64,000 bases of DNA from assembly GCA_934479825.1 (NCBI GenBank), contig CAKSOW010000009.1, positions 1-64,000 of the forward strand, written 5' to 3'. The translations under genes and the position numbers were made by a program. Below the pieces are notes generated by a model, which saw only the letters and a program-made list of their open reading frames with translations, was not told the origin of the DNA and made no database searches. Source of the DNA: an uncultured Eubacteriales bacterium. GTDB taxonomy: Bacteria > Bacillota > Clostridia > Oscillospirales > CAG-382. The first letter of the stretch is position 1. Each line of letters begins with the position of its first letter. This document shows, piece after piece, positions 15,477 through 24,560 of this stretch.

Positions 15477-15959
15477 ATGGATATCACGGAACGGAAGATC
15501 ACCAAGATTGCACGGGAAACGGAAAAGCTGGTTTTGCTCGCCATGCGCGAAGAAGGCGTCGGCACAGCGGAAATTGATCTGATTCATGCTTTGCGCCACC
15601 ACCCGGGGTGCACACAGGCAGAGCTTACCGAACTTCTGCACGCAGACAAAGCCGCCATTGCCCGAAGAACGAAGAATCTCGAAACCAAAGGATTTCTTGT
15701 ACGCAAGGACGATCCGGACGATCGCCGCAGCAAGCTCCTCTACCCCACCGAAAAGGCCGAGACTTTAAAGGCGTCCAAGGCAGAGATCGAAGCGTCCTTT
15801 TACGAATACCTCGTCTCCGTTCTGACCGAAAATGAGGCGCAAACCTTTGCGGCCTTATTAAACAAACTGTATATCACCTCCAAAGCCGAAAGCCGTGCCG
15901 GATTTCCGCACTTTATCGGCGGGCATACCGGTGAACAAACCGAAGAACCAAGGAAGTGA
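15477..15959 (+). CDS. MarR-family transcriptional regulator
   Basis: 160 residues from ATG at 15477 (GGAGG six bases upstream). The winged helix is clear: 'HHPGCTQAELTELLHADKAA' as the recognition region and 'FLVRKDDPDDRRSKLLYPTE' as the wing, with the DxRxxK-type motif. Its stop overlaps the GTG start of the following ABC transporter gene, so the three genes form one operon. It probably represses the exporter until an antimicrobial or metabolite binds. Confidence 0.88.
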   Translation: MDITERKITKIARETEKLVLLAMREEGVGTAEIDLIHALRHHPGCTQAELTELLHADKAAIARRTKNLETKGFLVRKDDPDDRRSKLLYPTEKAETLKASKAEIEASFYEYLVSVLTENEAQTFAALLNKLYITSKAESRAGFPHFIGGHTGEQTEEPRK

Positions 15960-17710
15960 AAAGTCTGATGAAAAAACAAAAGACCTTTTGTCCGGACAGG
16001 ATTCTCTCCTATTTCCGTGCGGAATGGCCGGCACTTGCCTTTGTCACCGTGTCCGGGGTTATCTACAATGTCGGTTTACTTGCGTCGCCGTGGTTTGAGG
16101 GGCGGCTTGCCGGGTGTCTTGCCGATATTCTGAACGGAAGAAAAACAGCGGTGGCAATGGCAAAGCTTGTGCTTGCCTATCTTGCCGTCACATTTGCCGT
16201 ACAGGCGGCACGCTTTATCAAGCGCTTTTATGTCCGGCGCTTTGCCAACAACATCAACCGCCGCATGAAAGGCGTTCTTTATGCCAATCTGGTACGGCAA
16301 AGCCGCGCGGCCTTGGAAAAAGAAGGCGTCGGGGAAGTAATGACCAAAACCATTTCCGACGTAGACGACTGTGCCGAGGGTATGCGCAAGTTCACCACCG
16401 AAGTTTTTGACACCGGTGTGGCGTTGCTCGGTTATGCAGTCATGCTGTTTGTCTATGACTGGCGTTTGGCACTGCTCAGTTTAATTTTCACGCCGGTCTC
16501 CTATTTCTGTGCCGCCCGGATGAAAAAGCCGATACAGCGTGCCGGAGCGGCCTACAAAAAAGCCGCCGGAGCGTTGAACGGCGCCACGGTAGACCGGGCG
16601 GAAAACGCCGTGACTTACCGCACCTACGGCTGTGAGGACATCAGGGTGCAACGCTATGAAGAGGCGCTGCAAAACTATGAAAAGACCGCCGTGCATAACA
16701 GTGTGTGGCAATCGGCACTGCCGCCGCTCTATCTTGCGGCGTCGGGCGCAGGGACCGTGTTTATCCTGTGGTTTGGCGCCAAGAATGTGCTGGGGGACGG
16801 CTGGACCGTTTGGGACATTGCGGCGTTTACGACGTTTCTTTCCTGTTTTACCAAATTGACTGTCAAATCCTCCAAGGTTGCAAAGCTGTTCAACGCCGTG
16901 CAGAAGGCGGAGGTTTCGTGGAAACGGATCAAACCGCTTATGAAATCGCCGAAGCCCCTCCCAGCTCTTGAACCGGCAGACCCCTGCCCGGTCACGCTTG
17001 ATCATCTTTCCTTCGCCTATGGAGACGAACCCGTTTTTTCGGATCTTTCTCTGACGGCGCGGCCCGGCGATATTATCGGTGTGACCGGGCCGGTTGCCTG
17101 CGGAAAATCCACGTTCGGACGCGTTTTTCTCTGTGAAGCCCCGTATGGCGGTTCGGTTCGGTTCGGCACAAAAGAATTATCTGAGCTTTCTGCACGGGAA
17201 ATCGCAGAAATTTTCGGATATTTGGGCCACGATCCCGAACTTAGCGCCGACACGGTAGAAAACAACGTACTTTGCGGAAACGGGAAAGACGCCCTGCCGT
17301 ATCTTGCACTCACGGCTCTGAAAGATGAAGTGCTTGCCATGAAAGACGGCCTCGAAACCGTCATCGGCACAGGCGGTGTCCGGCTTTCGGGCGGTCAGGC
17401 ACAGCGCTTGGCCTTGGCACGGACGCTCGCTCATCCGCGTCCGGTATTGATTTTAGACGACCCTTTTTCCGCGCTTGACCGAAAGACGGAGGATACGGTC
17501 TTTGAAAACCTGCAAGAGTATGCCCAAGACAAAGTCGTTTTTCTGATTTCCCACCGGCTTTACCATTTTCCGCAAATGCAAAAAGTCATATTCATGGAAG
17601 ACGGAAAAACGGTTGTCGGCACGCACGATGAACTTTTGGAAACCGTTCCGGCATACCGCCGGCTGTACGAAAGCCAAACGGGAGGTGAAAAGCATGAAGA
17701 AACAGTATAA
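15956..17710 (+). CDS. ABC exporter half-transporter (degenerate-site subunit)
   Basis: 584 residues: six-helix transmembrane domain (about 25-310) then an ATPase domain with Walker A 'GPVACGKST', signature LSGGQ, Walker B 'VLILDDPFSALD' and switch His in 'ISHR'. The catalytic glutamate after Walker B is Asp, as in the non-catalytic partner of heterodimeric exporters (TM287 type). It starts at GTG 15956 overlapping the MarR stop, and its end overlaps the partner subunit by 17 bp. Likely drug or peptide efflux. Confidence 0.88.
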   Translation: MKSLMKKQKTFCPDRILSYFRAEWPALAFVTVSGVIYNVGLLASPWFEGRLAGCLADILNGRKTAVAMAKLVLAYLAVTFAVQAARFIKRFYVRRFANNINRRMKGVLYANLVRQSRAALEKEGVGEVMTKTISDVDDCAEGMRKFTTEVFDTGVALLGYAVMLFVYDWRLALLSLIFTPVSYFCAARMKKPIQRAGAAYKKAAGALNGATVDRAENAVTYRTYGCEDIRVQRYEEALQNYEKTAVHNSVWQSALPPLYLAASGAGTVFILWFGAKNVLGDGWTVWDIAAFTTFLSCFTKLTVKSSKVAKLFNAVQKAEVSWKRIKPLMKSPKPLPALEPADPCPVTLDHLSFAYGDEPVFSDLSLTARPGDIIGVTGPVACGKSTFGRVFLCEAPYGGSVRFGTKELSELSAREIAEIFGYLGHDPELSADTVENNVLCGNGKDALPYLALTALKDEVLAMKDGLETVIGTGGVRLSGGQAQRLALARTLAHPRPVLILDDPFSALDRKTEDTVFENLQEYAQDKVVFLISHRLYHFPQMQKVIFMEDGKTVVGTHDELLETVPAYRRLYESQTGGEKHEETV

Positions 17711-19355
17711 CGCCGGTGTATTTACCGCCATCCGGGAGGCGGCGCTTGCTCACCGCTTTCTCAGCGTGGGAACGGTTGTGTGCGTGGCGGCGTCAGTAGG
17801 CGCGTCTTTACTGCCTCCGCTGTTATTGGCTCATGTCATCGACCGTCTGACGGGAGGCATTTCGCCGACGTTTTTCACAGTTCTCCTCTATTTCGGCAGC
17901 CTTGCCTTAGAGGGGATACTGTCTTCTGCCCAAGAAGCGTTACTGGCGCTTTTCGGACAAAAAATGACCCATGCCTTACGCTCCGAAATGTCGCAAAAGC
18001 TCTCGCGTCTGCCGGCAAGCACCCTGGTTTCACAAAATCCCGGTGAAGTTGCCGCGCGTTTTTCGGGTGATGTAGATACCGTGGAGGCACTCTTTACCTC
18101 CGGTATCGTCAGCCTGTTTGCGGACGCATGTCGGATTCTTTCGATTTTAGCAGTCATTGCCGTGAAAAACACGGGACTTGCATTGGTTTTGTTAGTCGTT
18201 CTGCCGCTTCTTGCGCTGTTTACACGGCATGTACAGGAAAAAATGCTTGCCGCACAGCTTGACAATCGCCGCGCCGTGGCCGCCGTTTCCGGTCAAGTAC
18301 CGGAAACCCTGCACAACATCCGCACCATCCGGGCGTTGGGACTTGAAAACTACATGGAGCGCCGCTACGACCGGCGTATCGGAGAAAGCTATGCCGCCGT
18401 CGAAAAAACCAATTTTTACGACGCGGTCTATTCGCCGGTGGTACTTATGCTTAATGCGGCGGTAGTGGGGCTTGTGATGCTGCTTTCCGCGTCCGGCAAA
18501 GCGGAGGTTTTGACATTGTTCGGCATGTCGGTCGGCTCATCGGTCGCCATTGTCAACTACATTTCCCGTATTTTCTCACCGATCGAAAGTCTGGGTATGG
18601 AAATCCAGACGATTCAGTCAGCCATGGCCGGCGTCAAGCGGATCGACGCCTTTCTTGCCCAGCCGGAACGCATTCGACTGCCGGAACGGGGAAGCGCCGC
18701 GCGCGGGGAAGTCGCTCTTTCCCATGTGACCTTTGGATACGGCGAAAAGCCGGTGTTACGCGACTTTTCCATGACGGTAAAAGAGGGCGAACAAGTCACG
18801 CTTGTCGGAAGGACCGGAGCCGGGAAAAGCACGGTGTTCCGGCTGCTGCTCGGCTTATACAGACCGGAATCTGGCACAGTCACCATCGGCGGCGTTGACG
18901 TTTCGGAGATATCCGACCGCAGGCGGCGTTCCTGTATCGGCTGTGTGGAACAGCATTTTTCCCGCGTGCCGGGGACGGTGCTCGACCAAATTACGCTTTC
19001 CGACCCGGACATTACCGAAGAAATGGCGCATAACGCGGCAAAACTGGCCGGTATCGACGAAACCATCCTTTCCCTCCCCGACGGCTATTCCACTTTATGT
19101 ACGGACGGAATGTTTTCGCAGGGCGAATGGCAGCTTTTATCCATTGCGCGCGCCGCAGCGGCAAACCCAGCTGTACTTCTGCTGGATGAGATTACAGCCA
19201 ACCTTGACGCCGAAACCGAAGCACGCGTATTGGCGGCGCTCCGCCGCGCCTCTGAGGGGCGCACCGTTCTTTCCATTTCCCACCGTGTTTATGAAAGCAT
19301 GGGCGGCAGAACCGTGGAGATCCGGTCCGGCAAAGACGATTTAACTTCCGTTTAA
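17694..19355 (+). CDS. ABC exporter half-transporter (catalytic-site subunit)
   Basis: 553 residues from ATG at 17694 (GGGAGGTG upstream). Six-helix membrane domain, Walker A 'GRTGAGKST', Walker B 'VLLLDEITANLD' with the true catalytic Glu, and an altered signature 'FSQGEWQ' instead of LSGGQ. Together with the previous subunit, one ATP site is canonical (this Walker A/B with the partner's LSGGQ) and the other is degenerate on both sides. This is the arrangement of heterodimeric exporters such as TM287/288 and LmrCD. Confidence 0.88.
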   Translation: MKKQYNAGVFTAIREAALAHRFLSVGTVVCVAASVGASLLPPLLLAHVIDRLTGGISPTFFTVLLYFGSLALEGILSSAQEALLALFGQKMTHALRSEMSQKLSRLPASTLVSQNPGEVAARFSGDVDTVEALFTSGIVSLFADACRILSILAVIAVKNTGLALVLLVVLPLLALFTRHVQEKMLAAQLDNRRAVAAVSGQVPETLHNIRTIRALGLENYMERRYDRRIGESYAAVEKTNFYDAVYSPVVLMLNAAVVGLVMLLSASGKAEVLTLFGMSVGSSVAIVNYISRIFSPIESLGMEIQTIQSAMAGVKRIDAFLAQPERIRLPERGSAARGEVALSHVTFGYGEKPVLRDFSMTVKEGEQVTLVGRTGAGKSTVFRLLLGLYRPESGTVTIGGVDVSEISDRRRRSCIGCVEQHFSRVPGTVLDQITLSDPDITEEMAHNAAKLAGIDETILSLPDGYSTLCTDGMFSQGEWQLLSIARAAAANPAVLLLDEITANLDAETEARVLAALRRASEGRTVLSISHRVYESMGGRTVEIRSGKDDLTSV

Positions 19356-19410
19356 CTCTGCGGCCGCAAAAGGTGCTATACTGTATGTATTCCAACCGGA
19401 GGTGTCAATC

Positions 19411-20500
19411 ATGAAAACAGCTGAAAATTTCAAGGCGCGGTTATCCCGGCTGTCCCTACGGGAACGTCTTGTCTGTTCCAACATTTTAATGCTTCTTTTC
19501 CCTGTGATTGCCGCCGTGACCGCTTTGATTGCTCTCGGCATTGCCTTTTACGGTTTTCAGCGTTTTTATTTACCCCGTATGGGATTAACTGTCAAAGGGC
19601 TTCACGAAATAGGTGAGCAATATGAAACAGACTTAAAATCGTTTTTGGTTTTCGTTGCCGTTCTGCTTTTGTTCATGCTTATCATACTGATTTTGTCTTT
19701 GATCCTCACCAACCGTTTCCTGACGCGGTTTATGTTCCGCCGCGTTGAAGAGCCGTTAAAGCTCCTGACGGAGGGGGTCGCCAAGGTAAGCGAGGGAGAA
19801 TTGGACTATGTCATCCGGTACACGGCCGAAGATGAATTCAAACCGGTCTGCGAGGCGTTCAACGATATGACAGCGCGGTTAAAAACCTCCGCCGAACGGT
19901 CGCTGGCGGAAGAACAGAGCCGCAGAGAGCTCTTTGCCGGAATTTCGCATGATCTGCGCAGTCCGTTGACCTCCGTTCGCGCGTATACCGAAGCATTATT
20001 GGACGGGGTCGCGAAAACGCCGGAGGACACACGTCGCTATCTGTCCAAGATCCGGCTCCACGAAGCTGAAATTGAACATCTGGTGGACGCTCTGTTTCTT
20101 TACACGAAAATGGAGTTAAAAGATTATCCCGTTCAGTGGCAGACGCTCGATCTTCGGGCAGATTTGCAGAGGATCTGCGAAGAAAACCCGTCCGACGCAC
20201 ATCTTGAAGTCAATCTGACGGGGGTGCCCCCTCTTTTGGTTGCCGCTGATCCGTTTCTTTTGGAGCGCATCGTTTTAAACCTGTTGGACAACAGCCGCAA
20301 ATACCGCCGTGCAGAGGTAGCGCATGTACGCCTTTCGGCGGCACGGACAGCAGACGGAATTCTTCTGTCGATCGCTGACGACGGTATGGGAGTGCCGGAA
20401 GAAACACTCTCACGTCTGTTTGAGCCCTTTTACCGCGCCGACCCGGCACGCGGCGCTCCGACCGGGGGGAAGCGGGTTAGGTCTTGCCGTCGTCCGCGAA
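19411..20500 (+). pseudogene. Sensor histidine kinase, frameshifted and truncated at the 3' end
   Basis: Starts at ATG 19411 (GGAGG upstream). Two transmembrane helices, HAMP, the H-box 'GISHDLRSPLTSVRAYTEA', N-box 'NLLDNSRKY' and G1 'DDGMGVP' are intact. At the G6 run 20464-20469 the frame changes: the expected 'GGSGLGLAVVRE' G2 box is found one frame over, so one G is extra. Around 20494-20504 the kinase sequence then ends, running into the antisense 3' side of the rhamnosidase gene. The open frame itself ends at 20577. No response regulator gene is adjacent. Confidence 0.8.
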
Positions 20501-21287
20501 TGCGGAGCTTCGGCACACAGGCCGTATTTTCAGAAAACTCGAAAACAAACCCTTTTTCGCCGGGTTCAGGCTTGTAAAACGCCGTTTGCGAATGCTTTTT
20601 CGCGTCCGGGCACTTTTTTCCCGGACGTTCGGGGGCTTTGTGATAACCTTCGTATATTTTGATCGGTTTCAGTTCTTTGGTAATGACGACAGGCTCGGTA
20701 TCGTTTGCAACCGCTTTGCCGCGCGGCGGCTCACAGATATAGGCGTTTTGCCACGTGCTGTCGTCAAAATCAGGCATATTCCAACCGGCAATTTCCGCAT
20801 TCGCGTCATAGAATTCGCCGCTGCGGAGATCGTCGAAAAAGATCGGTGAAGAAGCGCATTTGAAACTCTCATCCGCCTCAAAGCTCATGCGCTGTTCACC
20901 GCAGTCGGCTTCAAAAGAAAGCGCCAGTTTCGGAGAAGAACGGAAGACCGCTTTGTCAAATTCCCAGATAAAACCACCGATTGCATTGGAAAAACCGTTG
21001 CCAAGTAAAAACGCCAGACAGTTTTGTCCCGGTCTTAAATAAGGCGTCACATCGTAGATATCATAGAACAGAATATCGTCGGGATTGGTCATGCACGGTG
21101 CAAGACGCGAAGCGGTGATTTCTTTCCCGTTGACCCACAGCCGATAGAACCCGGTAGAAGTGAGAATAAGAGAAGCTTTTCCGAAAGTGTTTTCCAATGT
21201 GAAAGTCTTTCGCAGGCAGGGCGCACAGACCGGCTTTTCGTAGGTTGCAAAATCACGCGTCGCTTGAATAAATCGGAAGGAAAACAT
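20494..21287 (-). pseudogene. Alpha-L-rhamnosidase (GH78-type) N-terminal fragment
   Basis: Starts at ATG 21287 (AAAGGA upstream). About 265 residues read as the N-terminal beta-sandwich region of bacterial rhamnosidases ('GFYRLWVNGKEITASRLAPC', 'YDIYDVTPYLRPGQNCLAFL', 'FSENTACVPKLRIRG'). The family is normally 700-900 residues with a later (alpha/alpha)6 catalytic barrel, which is missing: sequence stops where the histidine kinase begins on the other strand. The open frame continues to 20430 only as antisense kinase. It cannot hydrolyse rhamnosides. Confidence 0.75.
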
Positions 21288-21369
21288 AGTTTTTGTCCTT
21301 TCGGTGCGGTTTTCTATTACAGCAGTATTGTAGCGTATGGACAAAAGAAAGTTAATACGCAAAGCTCAC

Positions 21370-22281
21370 TTATATTTGCTCATTGCTCACATCCGGCATT
21401 TTTTCGGCACGGTTCTTTTTCCGGTATTCGCCCGGCGTCATGCCCGCATTTTTCCCGAACACCTTGATGAAATCCGAACAGCTGCCGAAGCCTGCACCAT
21501 AGCAAGCCTCCGTGACTGTTGACCCGGTATTCAGCAGATGCTTTGCCGCCGCAATACGGCGCTCCGTCAAGTATTTATGCACTGTCTTTCCGGTGTGCTT
21601 GCGAAAGCATTTGGCAAGATATGTCACACTGCATCCAAAGCGTTTCGAAAGCGCTTCAAGCCGGATGTTTTCGGAATAATTCTCGTTGATGAACCGTAGC
21701 GTTTTCGAAACAACCGACGGAACGGGTGAAGAAAACGGATATGCGCTTTGTTTTCGGTATGCGGCTGCACAGTGTTCAAAAAGCTCAAGCATAAGGGCAA
21801 AAATGCGCAGATCTGCCGTGTGATCTTCTTCATCGGGATGTTTTACGGCAATTCCGGCCAGTGTTTCCGTAATGCGAAGAATATCCGCACGTGTGTTTTC
21901 CTCCGGATGAACCAGATTTACCGCTGTTCCGTCCGACTGCCGGAATAATCCGGCAAGATACGTACGATTCAGACAGTCGGAGTAAAAACCGTGCGAAAAA
22001 TAGTCGGTCGGCAGATAAAAATCGAGATAGCGGTGCGTTCCGGCACGCAGGAAACGTCCGAAATGTATTTCATTCGGGCTGAAAACGAAAAAATCACCGC
22101 GCACAGTGTTGTAAATTTGGTCGCCGACCACACCGGCAAGGTCATCGGTCAACAAAAACGAAAATTTTTGTACGGTGTAGAGGAGAACGCTGTTGTCGGA
22201 TTTTGTGTGCTCCACCGCCGAATAATTCATGGTTGCTTCACAAAGACCGGCAATGGGAGCAATTTTTTTGACTATCTGCAT
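21370..22281 (-). CDS. AraC-family transcriptional regulator
   Basis: 303 residues from ATG at 22281 (GAGGG upstream); the frame extends further but without a site. N-terminal cupin-like sensing domain ('GDFFVFSPNEIHFGRF'), C-terminal double HTH with 'LSKRFGCSVTYLAKCFRKHT' and 'VTEACYGAGFGSCSDFIKVF'. It lies 82 bp upstream of the broken rhamnosidase on the same strand and is divergent from the glycyl-radical enzyme. It probably controls that operon in response to a sugar. Confidence 0.88.
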   Translation of the reverse strand: MQIVKKIAPIAGLCEATMNYSAVEHTKSDNSVLLYTVQKFSFLLTDDLAGVVGDQIYNTVRGDFFVFSPNEIHFGRFLRAGTHRYLDFYLPTDYFSHGFYSDCLNRTYLAGLFRQSDGTAVNLVHPEENTRADILRITETLAGIAVKHPDEEDHTADLRIFALMLELFEHCAAAYRKQSAYPFSSPVPSVVSKTLRFINENYSENIRLEALSKRFGCSVTYLAKCFRKHTGKTVHKYLTERRIAAAKHLLNTGSTVTEACYGAGFGSCSDFIKVFGKNAGMTPGEYRKKNRAEKMPDVSNEQI

Positions 22282-22422
22282 CTTAAATCCCTCAGTTTCA
22301 TTTTTGACAACTTTTTGTGCAGAAAAACTATATCTAAGTTTTTGAATATATGGTATAAGAAGTATAGCACAAGGATTCACAAATGTCAAACATAAAATTA
22401 AACGAATATGAGGTGTTGCTTT
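22282..22422. promoter_or_regulatory. Divergent control region between araC-type gene and glycyl-radical enzyme
   Basis: AT-rich 141-bp gap. TTGACA at 22304-22309 with TATATC about 19 bp later is a candidate plus-strand promoter. On the other strand TTGTGC-17-TATATT is possible. Neither is close enough to consensus to be sure, as expected for activator-dependent promoters. Confidence 0.4.
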
Positions 22423-24558
22423 TTGAAACCGGAACTTGCAAAAATAACCGCTCCGTCCGAGCGTGTACAAAAGCTCCGCAAATACTATTCCGAAAACTCG
22501 GCGATGGTTTTGGACCGCACACTTGCACCATGGAAATGCTCGCATTCCCGCCTGCTTTACGCAGAGGGGTGGGCAAAGAACGCGGACGCTCCGACGGTTG
22601 TTTTTCGCCGCTCTATGGCAGAAAAATATATGCTTGAAAATACAAAGCCTGTCATCTGCGCCGGAGAGCTCATTGTCGGGCAGCCGAATTTTGCAGCATT
22701 CAATAAGGATGAAACCGAAAAGGATCGCTATTACACCGATTTGCTTCGCGACGGCATTCCGCAATCACGCGGCAGAGCCGACCATATGGCGCTCGACTAC
22801 CCAAAGCTGCTTTCTCTTGGCGTCGAGGGCTTGATTGCAGAAATGAAAAATGCCGGTGAGAAGCTGGATTTACGCGACGGCAGAAACGTCGGAAAATACG
22901 AATTCTACGAATGCTGTATTCTTGAACTGCAAGGCGTATTAACGCTTGCGGCCAACTATGCGGCCGAAGCCCACCGTATGGCGGAAGCTGCTTCTGACGG
23001 AGAAAAGGCAGAACTTCTCGCATTGGCAGATACCATGGAACGTGTTCCGGCAAAGCCGGCGCGAACCTTTCGGGAAGCCTTGCAAAGCATTCATCTGTTT
23101 TTATACAGCCTGTACGGTATTTATTCGGCCGGCCGTCCCGATCAATATCTCTTGCCGTACTATCGTAACGACATCGAAAACGGGATTCTTGACGAAGTCA
23201 CGGCACAAGAGCTGATTGATTGCTTCTGCTTACAGTATATGAACAACATGAGTGCTTGGGCGGCAGCCGGCTTTATGCTCGGCGGAAGAGATCCCGAGGG
23301 AAAAGCCGTTGAAAATGCGTTGACCTGGCATTTTCTCATGGCCATTTCCCATACGCACACGCCCGATCCGAATGTCGGGTTTTGCGTAACGAGCGAAACA
23401 AGCGGCGATATTCTCGATTTCGTATCGCACCTTTTGCAAGCCGGACACGGCAATCCGCAGATCTGGAACAATGATAAGATAACGGAATCCATGTTAAAAT
23501 ACGGCTACACGCCGCACGACGCCAACAATTTTACCCATTCGGTCTGTGTGGAGATCACCCCCATCGGCTGTTCGGGCGTATCCATCACCAGTCCCTATAT
23601 CAATATGTTAAAAATCTTCATGGACACGTTTTTGAATGTCCCGGAGGATATCGGCTTTGAGGAGTTGCTTGCGCGTTTTGAGAAAGCGTTCGGTGATTAT
23701 TGCGATAAGGCGATGCTGACTGAAAATCTTTGGCAGCTTGAACGCGCACGCAACGGCACTGACCCGATCCGCATATCCGCTCTCATCGGGGATTGTACAG
23801 AGCGCGGCCTTTCCGGTGATGCCGGCGGTGCAAGATATAATTTTATTGAGCCGAATATGCTCGGTATGACCAATGTCATCGAAAGCCTCAATGTTCTCGA
23901 AAAACTCGTTTATACCGACAAAATGCTGACAATTGCTGAATTCAAGCAAGCAATCAACGACAATTATAAAGGCCATGAGGAGCTGTTGAATACGATTATA
24001 AACCGTGTCGACCATTTCGGGAACTGCACCGAAAGCACGAATCGCCTTGCGGCGCGTATTTCGGACATGGTATTAAAGACGTTTGACCTCTACACCACCT
24101 GCCGCGGCGCAAAAGTCATTCCCGGCGCGTTTTCCTATCGTGACCACGAAATCAACGGCAGACATACCGGTGCTTCGCCCGACGGCAGACTTGCCGGTGC
24201 GCCGCTTTCCGCCGGTTCCGATCCGGTTCAGGGCTATGACCGTTCCGGCCCGACGATGAGTCTTTGCTCGTCGGCGGCTTGGAAACCGGTGCGCTTTTTG
24301 GGCGGAACGGCATTAAATATCAAATTAAACAAGAACACGCCGCCTGCCGCCATCCGCTCGCTCATTGAGGGCTTCTTAAAGACGGAGGATGCGCAAATGC
24401 AGTTCAATATCGTAAGTCCCGACGAGCTTCTCGACGCTCAGATTCATCCGGAAAAACACGGCGATCTTATTGTGCGTATCGGCGGATACAGCGATTATTT
24501 CACGCGTATTCCGAAAGGCTTGCAGGACGATGTGATTTCGCGCAGTATGGGAGATTAA
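22423..24558 (+). CDS. Glycyl-radical enzyme of unknown substrate (dehydratase-like active site)
   Basis: 711 residues from TTG at 22423, chosen because GAGGTG sits seven bases upstream. The C-terminal 'VRIGGYSDYF' carries the radical glycine (Gly688). The thiyl cysteine is probably Cys375 in 'HSVCVEITPIGCSG': the C-x-E spacing fits the eliminating (dehydratase/lyase) branch and not pyruvate formate-lyase, which has Cys-Cys. The usual G-C-V-E-P of diol and hydroxyproline dehydratases is altered on both sides. The activase follows two bases later. The substrate is probably a sugar-derived diol or acid. Confidence 0.85.
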   Translation: MKPELAKITAPSERVQKLRKYYSENSAMVLDRTLAPWKCSHSRLLYAEGWAKNADAPTVVFRRSMAEKYMLENTKPVICAGELIVGQPNFAAFNKDETEKDRYYTDLLRDGIPQSRGRADHMALDYPKLLSLGVEGLIAEMKNAGEKLDLRDGRNVGKYEFYECCILELQGVLTLAANYAAEAHRMAEAASDGEKAELLALADTMERVPAKPARTFREALQSIHLFLYSLYGIYSAGRPDQYLLPYYRNDIENGILDEVTAQELIDCFCLQYMNNMSAWAAAGFMLGGRDPEGKAVENALTWHFLMAISHTHTPDPNVGFCVTSETSGDILDFVSHLLQAGHGNPQIWNNDKITESMLKYGYTPHDANNFTHSVCVEITPIGCSGVSITSPYINMLKIFMDTFLNVPEDIGFEELLARFEKAFGDYCDKAMLTENLWQLERARNGTDPIRISALIGDCTERGLSGDAGGARYNFIEPNMLGMTNVIESLNVLEKLVYTDKMLTIAEFKQAINDNYKGHEELLNTIINRVDHFGNCTESTNRLAARISDMVLKTFDLYTTCRGAKVIPGAFSYRDHEINGRHTGASPDGRLAGAPLSAGSDPVQGYDRSGPTMSLCSSAAWKPVRFLGGTALNIKLNKNTPPAAIRSLIEGFLKTEDAQMQFNIVSPDELLDAQIHPEKHGDLIVRIGGYSDYFTRIPKGLQDDVISRSMGD

Positions 24559-24560
24559 AC

